From Isoetes taiwanensis (Eukaryota; Streptophyta; Lycopodiopsida; Isoetales; Isoetaceae), in assembly GCA_021234155.1 (NCBI GenBank), contig JAJEKV010000056.1, positions 7,737,663 to 7,801,662 of the forward strand: DNA of 64,000 bases. The letters run 5' to 3'. Below, piece by piece: positions 23,308 to 34,696 of this stretch (positions are counted from its first letter, which is position 1; each line of letters starts with the position of its first letter). The notes beneath the pieces were generated by a model. It made no database searches, had not been told where the DNA came from, and was given only the letters and a program-made list of their open reading frames with translations. The position numbers were made by a program, and so were the translations under genes.

Positions 23308-25559
23308 CTTCCAAAATCATGAAGGCGATCCAAAATGCATTTACCCAGCAGTCGGATTTGGCAGGGTTTGTGTAGAATCCCTGCTTTCTGACCGTTGTCT
23401 TGTCTTTTCCGACCCCAAATGGCCGGAAACAAATTCCGGTGACCTAAAGATTGCTAAAACTGTCAAAACTCGTCGTTTCTTGCCCTGCCCCATTTGTCTG
23501 TTGCAGTTCTTGCGTGTCAGCTTCTTAATGCTGCATTTAATCCCCCCAATCTAGTGTTCCTGACAACCCTTTTCATCTGTCGGAAGAAAAAAAAATCCCT
23601 GCCTGCCTGTACATCCACCATTTTTCAATGAATTCTACCAAGGTTAAAACAGAACCCCCCCACAAAAATATGATCTGTAACCCGTTTGATCCATATACAA
23701 CCTGTTCTGAAATCAGAAGTTGAACAATCTTTTCCTCCGTTCGTGCATTTTCATAGTCGATCAACCTATAGAACAGGGGCATCCATCCTGTTAAAACATA
23801 TGCGTAAGTCACTTTTTTCGAAACATTGCCCAGAGATTTCCCATCTGTTTAAGGGGAATTTCTGATCTCGAAATTTCTAATTTGTCTTCTGTTTTTCAAA
23901 TGCTTTCATTCCTTGCCCTGCGCCGAATTTCTGGGTTCATAAAAGCCCACTGCTTTCACCTTTTTGCATGAATATGAGAAATGGGATCCTAATTTCAATA
24001 CTGATCTCCATCCTCTCTGTTTAAAGCGAATTTCTTCATTCCCCAATTTGAGCTTCAAGTTCAATATTTCGCAATCAACTCCAAAAGACAAACAAAAAAA
24101 CTGCAACCCATAACATACTGCAAGAGATCGCAACCATCTACAATAGCGGATTTGCACACCTAATTAACCAATTTCCGTAGAGATGCTCATCCTAAAGATA
24201 TTACCTCTTACCACTCAGACAGCCTTCTACATTAAAATATAATTCAATCCATGCAAAAGTACTGCAAACTGCAAGTAAGTAAAATGCAAAAGCGTCTGCA
24301 TTTTCACCAAAAATGCTTGGGCTGAACATTAGCAAGCCCTGCACTAAAACACGCAAATTGAAGAGACAAGAAGACTGAACAAACGCGCCAATAAGAGATT
24401 TTGAATTTCCCGGGCTGGCTTTTTCTTGTGTCCATTACCAACTTGATTTTATTTTAATATGGCACAAATTTTCTGCCTACATTTTCCATGTAATTTATGC
24501 AAGTTTCTTTCACCGTTTGGGAAACTTTTTTCTCTTATCGGAAATTTTTTATAGGGTACGGTTGCCATGTTTCGCGCACTTAAAGAGGCAACCTCTTATA
24601 AGTCGAGGTAAATTCACACGTTTAGTCGTCCGCCGGGTGTGTTGGATACCTAATGTCTTGGACTACAACATTGTAGAACAAGTTTTCATCAAAATCCCTA
24701 AGGTTAAGAAGTTACAAAGATCATAAACCGGGTTGGGTGTTGAAGGGTGTTACAAGCTCCCGCCACGCGCCGTTACTTTAATAGCCCCATTCACGTATAC
24801 CCCGAGCCTGCCATTGCCAGACTTCTGGACTCGCGAAGACGCCAAGTGTGCCACCTGACACACCGCTTAACATTCTATTCGTCCGCCGGGCCTCCCACGA
24901 TCGAAGTAATTGATTGCATCAATACCTTCACGCTTACACCGCGGGTCGTCATACCCGAGGCCCCCTACACAAGGCCCCCAAAAATGAACTGCCATATAAA
25001 AATGATATCAGATCATCCAAAAACCATAATAGATGTGGTCTTTTATACGACAATTCATTTGATAGAAGAAAACCACATGCTATAGCGGTTTGTTAAATAA
25101 AACTGATAGTGTCTTACAACGTGGTTATTAATATTAGTTACTAGTGATATAGTGAACTGGTTATAGTTTATGATATGGTTTCAATAGATACCCTGTAAGT
25201 GGTTTATTAAAACTAGTATCAGTTTATTAGAACTAGGAATGTTTCAACCCCTGAATGAATAATGTCATAATTTGAAGGTTAATTCAATTTGTTCAAGAAC
25301 CATACGTTTTTTCCATATAATGGTTCATGTATAAGCATTGAACATTAGTTTATACCATGGTGTAGATGAGACTATAATCATTGCCCATTGTCAAACCGTT
25401 GCACCTTATACAGTAAGCCAACATCCGGACCAAAATCCTTTTATATGCATTTGAACAACCTTCTATGCTTTGCTCCTTCTATGCGCTCGTTAGGATTATA
25501 TATTCAGGAGGTAATGGATCTGAGGACTCACATATGCCCCCGGACAACCACTTAATGGG
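23308..25559. other. Upstream region of the MYB copy and unassigned DNA
   Basis: About 2.2 kb. It includes what would be the 5' flank of the DUO1-like gene on the minus strand. No promoter element can be named with confidence. The ORFs of 60 to 112 codons show no family motif. Confidence 0.5.
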
Positions 25560-25800
25560 CAGGAAACTACTCATCATGTATGTATGTATATCTGTATAGT
25601 TTGTCAGCAGTCTTATTGCTGTCACGGTCTTTCCCTCGAAAACCCTTCGAGGCGGGGCTTTTTATAATCCGGGCAATAATCACGCCTGCTGCGCTCTTGT
25701 ATTGAGTCCCATAGGTCGACTGGCCTCCGTGGACGATAAAAACACATCCTTCCTTCCTTTCTCTCGAATGCCCCATAACAATGTTGAACTTCTTATTCAT
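25560..25800 (+). repeat. LINE 3'-tail-like fragment
   Basis: The sequence 'cggtctttccctcgaaaac', then 'gtcccataggtcgac' and 'gataaaaacacatccttcc', parallels the 3' end of the broken LINE at 14610-14765 in order and spacing. No reverse-transcriptase coding lies upstream, so this is probably a strongly 5'-truncated copy. Confidence 0.5.
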
Positions 25801-25984
25801 CACACGTCTCATAAAATAACATTTTGTGTGCTAAGCCAAGACAGTGGCAACCACCATCTAGCTTAATAGTTGAAAATTAAGACTACAACTTGCCTACCTA
25901 GTGTTGATGCAATAATTCGTTGCATGTGTAAAGGTAACCACCAGACATGTAATATAAGTTACTTATAGATGTCAAGAGTAATAT

Positions 25985-26290
25985 ATTTACAAGAAATTTA
26001 TCGTGGCGGCCTTCTCTTTGCAATTATGGGAGTGAATTCGTGCAAAGATGGCTTAGTGTCTGTTCAAAACTGTGAAAGAAAAGAGTTGGGGCATGTGTGA
26101 ACATGTCCAAGAGTTGGGGTGTGTGTTCTAATGCCCTGAATGTAAATGATCAAAAGATAGATAGTATTTTATCTTCACAAGTCTCAATTTATTATATGAC
26201 TAATGTCTGAGATTGAGATGTTATCATATTGTAATTATTTATACAAGAAACTTATCGCGGCGGCCTTACGCCGCGAACGTTTCTCTTCCC
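25985..26290. repeat. Repeated 'acaagaaa.ttatcg.ggcggcc' motif and hairpin
   Basis: The motif 'acaagaaatttatcgtggcg' occurs at about 25991 and again, slightly changed, at about 26243. In the second copy 'cgcggcggccttacgccgcg' can form a GC-rich hairpin. The two copies lie about 250 bp apart in direct orientation. It is non-coding. Confidence 0.45.
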
Positions 26291-26715
26291 CAACTCGTCT
26301 ATGCAGGGGAAATTTGTGTAACTTTGGAATGGTGCCAAAGTCCTTAAAATGTGATACTTGATGTTTCTATAATATGAGAAGGCATTGCACAAGTAGACTA
26401 TAGGGTATCCATTTAAGAGCGTGCATGTGGATCTAGCAAAAATAGCGAAATAAATAACGAATTGTAAAAGAGTAATAACATTCTAATTACCTGGATCTCA
26501 GACAAATTCATTCAAGTCCAATAGGGCATGCTCATTCAAGTGCCACTTTGGCAACGTCTTGTGAATGGTATTCCAAAGCATTTCAGAACTAGAAAAGCTA
26601 ATCAAAAGCATTATAGAAAATACCAAAGGCATAGTGGTAGTGCACAATATTTATGAGGAGACTTGATTAATGTTACCTTGTAATATTCCTCTTGAGAATA
26701 TGTACCATTTTAAAG

Positions 26716-26793
26716 CAGTGCAAGAGGACTTTATTTGCCATTACCTTCATGCCTATGTGCAAGAGGACTTTATTTGCCATTACCTTCATGCCT
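26716..26793. repeat. Tandem duplication of about 38 bp
   Basis: 'gtgcaagaggactttatttg' through 'ccttcatgcctat' occurs twice back to back without a mismatch, so it is a recent duplication. It is non-coding. Confidence 0.85.
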
Positions 26794-27105
26794 ATTTACA
26801 ATACTCTGCATCCCCATTGTAAACAAAATCCTGACATTTCACATTTCTAAAACATAACTTTAATCTACGCACTTTATCTAAACATAACTTTGTAGATTGC
26901 AAAAAACTTTTATTGAACAGAAATCAGAACAAAGATAATTGAGATAAACTCGTTGCCTTTTTATTGGCATTCCATTAACATGCTTGATTCCACAACATTA
27001 CTTTGCACAAATTCCAAAACCATGGACCGAGATTAATCGTTACACGAAGATACGGAGTCATTAACCACATTTTTCCATTACCAGTAACACTGGGAAGTTG
27101 AATAC

Positions 27106-27665
27106 TTAACTAGACTCTTCCTTCTTCTCCTTCTTAGACGAGCTCAGCCAAAAATAACCAGCTACTATTGCTACAATTCCAGCAACAACTGCAAGATTAT
27201 GTGATTGGTCTCCAAGAGGCTCCTCCGACACTGGTTTAACGCTCCCTTTCCATTTTCTATACAAATAAAACATTGTTTGAGGTTTAGCATCATATACCTG
27301 AAAGTTATCAAACCTAAAGGATACCGTCATTTAATAGGGCAAATTGCAACATAATAGAAACAAAACTAAGACACAGAACTCCCTCTGCGTTAAATTTGAA
27401 CATGGGACATAATATCTGCAGTGATCTTTAAACAGTAAAATCCATAACAAGATAATGGAACCATGGAAGTAAAAGAGGAAATGTTGCAATCAGAGCACAT
27501 TTTAAGAAGGAAGTTGCAAAAAGTTTCTAGAAAATTATAATGCCAGAATCTAAGAAGAAGGACGAAAAATAAAAGGGGAGAGGTAGATTTCATAGCAAAC
27601 CTTGATATAGACATTTTCAAAGTGCTTTTTTTCTTCTTCGCTCAAGACACGCCGCCGCTAAAACT
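27106..27665 (-). pseudogene. 3' exons of a tail-anchored membrane protein, probably a gene fragment
   Basis: A first exon piece ends at about 27602 with SEEEKKHFENVYIK and a donor (ATCAAG|GTTTGC). An acceptor (CTTTCAG) at about 27299 joins it in phase to VYDAKPQTMFYLYRKWKGS, a spacer, one hydrophobic segment (LAVVAGIVAIVAGYFWL) and a Lys/Glu-rich tail ending ESS-stop at 27106. The layout is that of a tail-anchored protein with a short charged C terminus. I do not recognise the family. Upstream of SEEE the reading frame meets stops, so the 5' part is lost or lies in an unseen exon. It shares orientation with the fragments at 28.5-31.8 kb. Confidence 0.55.
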
Positions 27666-28521
27666 TGCTCTCACGGATCCTAAAAGCTGGAGCATTTTCG
27701 AGGCGCCTAGCTCACCTCCTAGTCTTCGTGCGGCCTTGTCGGGAGCATCGCCATAGTTTCGTTTCTAAGGAATTGATAGGATGAATGCTTCTCTTTTTTT
27801 TCCACTCTTCCCAAAATGCCTTGCCATGGCATATCCTTTGCTAAATCTAGCGCAATAAGCCCCCGTGATAGCATCCCATTCCTCCAAGATTAAAGCTCCC
27901 AGACCCGGATTCGCCATAGCCAGACCTCGCTTCATGGATGAATGGCGCAGAGCTGGCAGACTCAGAAATATTGAAGACTTTGCTTCCAAGCAAATAATCC
28001 CTGCATATTGGGCAAAGTATGTATATTCCAAGCAAATAAATATTGAGGAATCCAGATTTTGCTTCCAGGCAATGTAATCCCCCTTCTATTGCAGCAGAGC
28101 TCGCCGGAATGGCGCAGACCTCATGCAAACTCGCAAGGTTTCTGATGAAGATCTGACAACGATTCACATTCTCTGCATGAATTAACCCATCAAGTATTCT
28201 TCCAGAAGATCTAGGTCCTTTACGACTTCAATCAACCCTGCAGCAGATCAATTAATTACAATTTAATACGCTATTCTAATTGTAGATTCTGAGCTTCACA
28301 GCTGCCATTTCTTGGCCTCTGGAGCACCTGCATTAACAAATCCATACCCTGACTTGGAGCAGATTCCCAACTATGGGCATCGGATAAGGCCCTGGTGGCA
28401 AACGCCATCGCCCTAGTTTCTTCTTGCTAAGGCTTACCAGTTGCAAGAAAAACACAGAAAACAAAGCTTCTTTTCCTCAAACTTGGCGACCTCCTACATC
28501 AGCACCTGAGCTATGCCTGTG

Positions 28522-28765
28522 TCACATGTCAATGCCTGTGTCCTTGGGATCACTAGAACATGCAACTGAAGTATCAATTTTTTCATACTCTTTTTCAGCT
28601 CCTCCCAAAATGCTAACCTGTTCAGCCATACAACGAGTACAAAGGTCAAAATCTTTCTGTGCTATGCATTTGAATCTGGTTCCTCGTATTGGGTACATGC
28701 CGCAAACATCACACTGCACATTCCCGTGCAAGTTCAGCTTTTGGTCAGGCTTTTTTTTTTGTGGA
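28522..28765 (-). pseudogene. ZZ-type zinc finger fragment, NBR1-like
   Basis: The frame contains LHGNVQCDVCGMYPIRGTRF, then KCIAQKDFDLCTRCM. This is a ZZ zinc finger with Cys pairs C-x2-C and C-x2-C, and the sequence is closest to the ZZ domain of the autophagy receptor NBR1. No PB1, FW or UBA domain of NBR1 is present. It stops after about 70 codons. It follows the C78 peptidase fragment immediately on the same strand, an arrangement not expected in a normal gene. It is best read as a captured exon. Confidence 0.6.
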
Positions 28766-28779
28766 TTCCTTAGAAATAT

Positions 28780-29700
28780 TCTTACGTGATCTTTTTCGTG
28801 CCACTCACATCCTTGAAATCTACTACCCGAGCACGTATCCTAAAAGATCTGAAAAAAGTGCAAAGACACTGTTGTTCCAATCCATTTTTGGCTGCCTCGA
28901 ACTTTCCATCAAACCTTCTCGCTCCAAAGAACATCAAAACTCTTGGCCTAGGCATATTCCAGCCATTTCCTCCAAACAATGAATTTTTGGCATCTACATC
29001 CTTTGCAAGTACAAATGAGAGCTTAGCATCTCAGATATTCCGCCATCCGCATCCCCATCCCAAATCTTCGCCAAGAAGAGAATGAAAACGATCAACGCGG
29101 TCAGTCAACACAGAATATGTAGAACCATGTTGCTCACTTTCCAAACATTTCTTTAAAAGGGGCATGATGCCTTCTTCAACTTGGACAAAATTTTCGTTGA
29201 TCTGCAATTGGAATGCTGGTTCAAAAAGTGTTCCTGGAGAAAGATTGGAAAATTCTGTTAACATTATGTGTTCTAGTCCCAACCCTAAGAGCTCCGCTAG
29301 TTGATGTTTCTGCATCCATCTGCAAAAACAACTTAAGTAATCAACCAAAAGTTATGTCATTATGGAATTCGAAACTTCAAACTCTAGGCTTAAGAAGTTC
29401 AGGTATTTGATTGTATCATAGAAGAATACTATGAAAATACTATGAACAGGTTTACAGCTCCGGCCAGATGGCCCATATTTTTCCTCAGGGCTAAAGGCGA
29501 CTGATTGTGCAGATTATGCTTCGGATTAAAATTTCACGTAAACTGCGACTTACAGCGGAGGCAATTTGTTGAGCCACAAGACGATCCCCGGCACGTTCTT
29601 CCTCATCAAGATGGGCGTGCAGGAGCTGATCTCGCCCGAATGGGGCAGAGGAAGTGGAGAGCAGAGAAGGAGATTCGACGGAGGAGATTGATTCAAAGCA
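28780..29700 (-). pseudogene. Peptidase C78 (ZUFSP/UFM1-protease-like) fragment
   Basis: The candidate first exon (about 29700-29572) has HAHLDEEERAGDRLVAQQ and ends at a GCT|GTAAGT donor. The next segment has VEEGIMPLLKKCLESEQ, STYSVLTDRVDRFHSLL and the C78 active-site motif GEDLGWGCGWRN with its catalytic Cys (about 29040). It then jumps to LFRSF-like RSFRIRARVVDF (about 28830), preceded in another frame by QKWIGTT. Family members carry a helical region between these motifs that is missing here, and at least two frameshifts are needed. The catalytic Asp-His part is not seen. This is a dead fragment of a ubiquitin/UFM1-type peptidase gene. Confidence 0.7.
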
Positions 29701-30099
29701 GATAAGAACAAAAACGTGGCATCCCTAGTTTTTTTTCTTTTTTCTTCAATTTGAAAATGCAATGGGTGCATACGTGTCAGAGCCAGGGCTGCGCTCAGCC
29801 CAGAAAAAATACCTCCTATTTTTTTAAGAACAGAAATGTTACTGCTTTATATATGGTATGATATTGATGTAATTTTGTAACAACATATATTAGGTGAGCT
29901 GAGGTGAAAATATGTGATCACCTTGTCCAACATAGAATAGATTGAATCAAGGTTAAATCTGCCTTATTAGAATGTCCCAAGGTTTGTGGGTGTTGCTCCA
30001 TGCTCCTTCAGGCGTCCAAGCTCCCTATTTCAACTTTTGATAAGGAAGCCAAGCACATATTCAAGGTATGAATATACTGGTGATTTACTACTAAGTGTA

Positions 30100-31780
30100 C
30101 ATATATGGTGCACTCGATGATTCTATGGTTAGTAGGTTTAGTCTTATTCTTGATATGTATGCTCTATGAAATTGTTCGTTGTGCATGCATGTAAGGAGTG
30201 GAACTCTAAGCTAGTTAAACCCCTGGCCATTAGCTATGCTGCTTACGATGTATTGGAGGGGCTTAAGACATTAATATTTGCCTCATGTATGGAGATGCCA
30301 ATAATAAGATTTACTAAAGAGCATTGTCTCCCTAGCTCCACATCGTTATACAATTTTCAAGCACTAAGCACAATCATCCACAAACAAATGTCAAGTGGCA
30401 TCATTGTTTCAAGAAAATCTTCTAGTTCATTGAAGCATCTTCTATGAGATTGAAGATCTACCACAAAGGTCATGCCATACATATCAGATCTTGTACTAAG
30501 ATATTCTCTTCTAAACATGGACATCATCATCTACTAAACCTGCACAACTGAATGTTGTAAGGATACAATTGGATGTTAGGTTATTTGCGTCTATGTCGTT
30601 ATGGTGCATACTCTCGAGATGCTCTACAGATAACCCAACCTCCCCAAGTTGGACATATCCTATGATTACTGTACTCCATGATACCATTTATGGAGCTGGT
30701 AGGTTTTGAAAAATTATTTTTGCTGCTTCCATTCCCCATATTTAGCATATCATCTAAAACATTGTCAAGCTGAAGTATATTATCAACTATTTGCTAATTA
30801 GTATGTTTGCCATTCCATAAGGCACCTAAGGTTCCACAAGCTTTCAACATACTCACAGCTATTACTTTGTTAGCCCTACACTTTGAAGGTGCTTATTTTA
30901 TTTTTATTTTTTTCGTAAAGGACGAAAGGTAAATATCATTACCAATTAGAGAAACAAGTACAATAAGCTGAGAGACAGGTTTAAAACTCAAAGGGAGAAA
31001 ATGTCCCTTTGTGCAAGGCCATGACTTTCTTTAATTCACCCATCACTGCTGAAGATCGCTTCTTCCTAGTTGCCTTCTTGAGAGTAACAATTCTCTAACA
31101 TGTTATAAACACTCTAAGGCAAGACAACCTTCACCACACTGAGCATATCCTATGATCATTGTTCCCCATGATATAATGTCCTTGTTTGGTAGATGGTCGA
31201 AAGCTCTAGGTGCTTCCTCCAAGCCACACATTTAGCATACATGTCAACTAGAGAACAACTTACAATTATGTCATCATGAAGCTTATTCTTCATAATCCGC
31301 TTATGAATGCACCTAAACTTTTAATAAAATCAAGGCTAGCGCAAGCTTTCAAAATGCTTAGAAATATGAGCTTGTCGGATTGTATGGCATCACGCTGCAT
31401 ACTTTCAAAACCTCATGTTGAGCATCCCCTGCAAGCAATGCACTCCAGATTACGACATTGCAGGTTGGCAATCAATAGAAGACATTGCATGCTTCCTCCA
31501 AGCAACCTTGCCCTTCCATATATATCAACAAGTGTGCTACGTACCATATTGTCAAAGTGGAGTTCACACTCAATGGTCTTCTTGTGAATGCATGTGTTTC
31601 GTAACTTGTATACTTTCAAAATGCCAAAAATGTGGCTTTGTTTGGCTTTTGACCTTTATTCTGCATCTAAACATTCCAGAGCGACGAACCCTTGCATATG
31701 CTGCAATCATGATACACGCTTCATCGTGGCTAGGCAAACTATTAAAAATAAATATTGGGGAGAAAAATAAGGAAGAAGGA
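30100..31780 (-). pseudogene. Pentatricopeptide repeat (PPR) protein remnant
   Basis: Several plant PPR signatures lie in order on the minus strand. They are FNSLPSHDEACIMIAAYAR (about 31740), VYKLRNTCIHKKTIE, RSTLVDIYGRA (about 31530), KACASLDFI (about 31340) and IHKRIMKNKLHDDIIVSCSL followed by VDMYAKC (about 31290-31215). Degenerate repeat parts continue to about 30160. The period of about 30-35 residues and the LVDMYAKC motif are typical of PLS-class organelle RNA-binding proteins. Frameshifts and stops occur in nearly every repeat, so no functional product is expected. Confidence 0.7.
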
Positions 31781-31829
31781 GGGGCAGGATCAAGAAACTC
31801 GAAGCAAATAACACGACTGAGCAATTACA

Positions 31830-33420
31830 ATCGCTGCCCATACATGACGTCATTGTTTTATTTTAATTTCGACTATATTCTTCTACTTGTGTCCAGCCCA
31901 TATCCATCCTCAACACAGAAATATTAGGATAAAAAATAACACTGCATTATCTTTGTTGTAAAAGCAGGGATATGAAAGCAAATTTGGAAATCAAAATAGG
32001 TGAAGAGACATAGATGATATCTTAAGATGCAAAAGGTCTTCCTTTTACTATGTTTAACTTGTATCCTAAGTGATAACCAAAGACATGGGCACTAGCACTA
32101 GAAGTGAGCTATGTCTAAATCCACTTAAAAAAAACCGGACTTTTAAGAGAATAGACATCCAAAGCACTACCTCATTTTATTTATTAGTCAGAATCAATTC
32201 ATATACGAGAGATGGATGACATGGTATCAGTTAAATATGGATGGCAAACATCTGGGCCGTCTGCGCAAGATAAGCCCTAAAATACTCCATGTGGACAGAT
32301 AAACCCTAAAATTGTTGCTGAATAGCAAGCGACTATATCGAAATCTAGGAGGCGGTGGCGAATTTCTGCCCTAGGTGAGTCGAAATTGGTCTTCAATCCC
32401 GGATTTGCACGATGGTGGTAAATGGCTAAATGTCTGCGCCATCTCCGGTCCTCTGCAAGCAAGCATGACATTTTCCATCTCTGCATTTCATTCCCTTCAT
32501 ACAGCCTCGTTTTTGAAGCAAAAGTCTATGATGAAATGTTTTTGAAGCGAAGGTCTATGATGAATGTCTAGGTCAACTCCATCTGCAAGCAGGTATGGGG
32601 CTTTCCGTCTCTGCATTGTTCCCTTGATACATCTTTGTTTTCTTCAATTCGATATTTCAATTGTGCCCCATAGTTCTGATGCAAAAACCATATGTTTGTC
32701 TGGTCCAAGGCGGTGGAATCCATCTGGAGCCAGTGACAAATCTTGCTTGTTTAATCTGCCCTAGCTGAGCCGAAAATGGCTCCTCAATTCCAGATGTATA
32801 AGAGGTAAGATCCTTGTATCCCATTCTTCTTCTCCTCTAGAGAAAAAAACTTCTCTTCATTTATTTTTTCTTCGTAGGTTTTTCTTTCCACTGTTATGAC
32901 GCCCTTCAGCTTTGCCATGCTCGGACATGAAGGTTTGTTTCTCCATCTCCCTCTTCCGACTTTATAAATGCTTCTGCCTCTACCATGTCAATGCATTCGC
33001 TCTTGGTTTATTTGTATTCTAATTTCAAATTATGAGCATTAAACCTTCCTTTTCTTGCTCTATCTCTGTATGTACCTCATTGCTCAGTCCTCACTTATTA
33101 TTCAAGGCCTTCTGTTGCTTGCTTCTGAGTTTTGATTTATGGGTTTTAAAGACAACTCAAACTATAATCTGTGTATTCTTTTAATCTGCATTGTAGTTTG
33201 TTGCATTGCGGTATCTTTGCTTCGACACTATTTGTTGATTAGTGCTGCTATAACTCAAAACTCTCTCTACATTTTGAACCTATTAATAAATTCTGGTAGC
33301 TGTTGATCAGAAATGTGCTTTGGAATGCATTTGATTTTCTGAATGATGAATGATTTGCGAATAATCTGCGAACGGTCTGTAACTATAAGTATCCGGATCC
33401 TTCAACCTGTTGCTTCCATG
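31830..33420. other. No gene recognised
   Basis: About 1.6 kb of unassigned DNA. The open frames are 60 to 80 codons and lack motifs. Confidence 0.5.
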
Positions 33421-33463
33421 TGCCTATGTATCTGTTTTGTAGGTTTTAGCATCTTTATAAACA

Positions 33464-33668
33464 AATCAAATGAATTAGGCCTGCAACCACCAAATATGCA
33501 GGTCCTATTTGTTAGCATGTCTCACTCTACCTATGCAGATTGTACTGAGTGGGGAATAGATCAAGATCAAATGAATTAGGCCTGCAACCATCAAATATGC
33601 AGGTCCTATTTGTTAGCATGTCTCACTCTACCTGTGCAGAAATGTTCACAAAGATTGTACTGAATGGA
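33464..33668. repeat. Tandem duplication of about 100 bp
   Basis: The block 'caaatgaattaggcctgcaa' to 'gattgtactga.tgg' occurs twice, with a 20-bp length difference and three substitutions. It is non-coding. Confidence 0.85.
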
Positions 33669-34019
33669 GGCTAGTAAAAGAGTTGGCCTCACGAAAGTAA
33701 TACAACAAGAAACCTGTTTTGAAGAATGGACCTTATTGGCAATGTGTGAATGCTTGCTTCCTTATTCTGCTATTCAAAAATATTTAATGCGTGCTTTCTT
33801 GCGCATATGTGCTCTAACAAGAGAAATGAATTCGGAAAAAAAATAAAGAAACATGGAGATGTGGGCTAGCCAAAGTGCAGGCCTTTGAAAAAGAGATTGC
33901 CAACTGTTCGTGTGCAGATTCTAAAATGTAGCACAATTCTAACTGAAAAAAAAAACATGGAGGCAGAAACTTAAGCTATTTTAATGTATGCTAAACCATT
34001 AACTATAAATGAATTTGTT

Positions 34020-34645
34020 ACTAAATTAATATCAATTGATTATATATTGTAAAACATCATTGGTTTGCTTCCAACACGTCTATTATATACCTCAAAACAT
34101 TATTGGTTTTCTTTCAAACACAGGATGTTTTAAAGATGCGAAGATGGTATCTATTTTCATGAAGAACTTGTTTTTGTTTTTGGTAATAAACTTGAACACT
34201 TTATTTTCAAAGCCATTATCTATTTTTAAGCAGAACCTGATTATTTTTTATGTAATAAACTTGAATCCTTTATTTTAAAAGCAACAACGGTTCAAATGAC
34301 ACTACGGCAATGATTCCATAGGGTAACCACCATGAGTTGCAAAAATTCTTAAAGCTAAAACTATTGTTGGTTTACAAATGGTTAATATCTTAGTTTTCTG
34401 ACTGAATTAATATCAACTGTTAATTTGAAACATGATTGGCTTACATCCAACACAAAGTACTTTGAAGATGCAAAACCACTACTATTTCGGAAAACACATT
34501 GTTAATTCTATTAATGAAAAACTTGAAGTCTTTATTCTGTGTAACATAAATGGCTCATGCAATAAGATCTCCATGAGTTGATTGGAACACCACTATGAGT
34601 TGCCTAATTCTTCAAGGCTAAAGACACTAGTGGTTTACAACCTAT
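34020..34645. repeat. Two diverged copies of a roughly 250-350 bp unit
   Basis: Copy one (34020-34382) and copy two (34402-34645) share 'aattaatatcaa.tg', 'catgattggcttacatcca', 'gatgttttaaagatgc', 'aacttga..tctttatt' and the closing 'ccatgagttgc'. The second copy abuts the 5' end of the LINE, so the pair may be flanking DNA or LINE 5' leader repeats. Confidence 0.55.
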
Positions 34646-34696
34646 ACTACTAATCTGACACCATGTCACGTAGCAATTAGGAACGAACTGAGCAAA

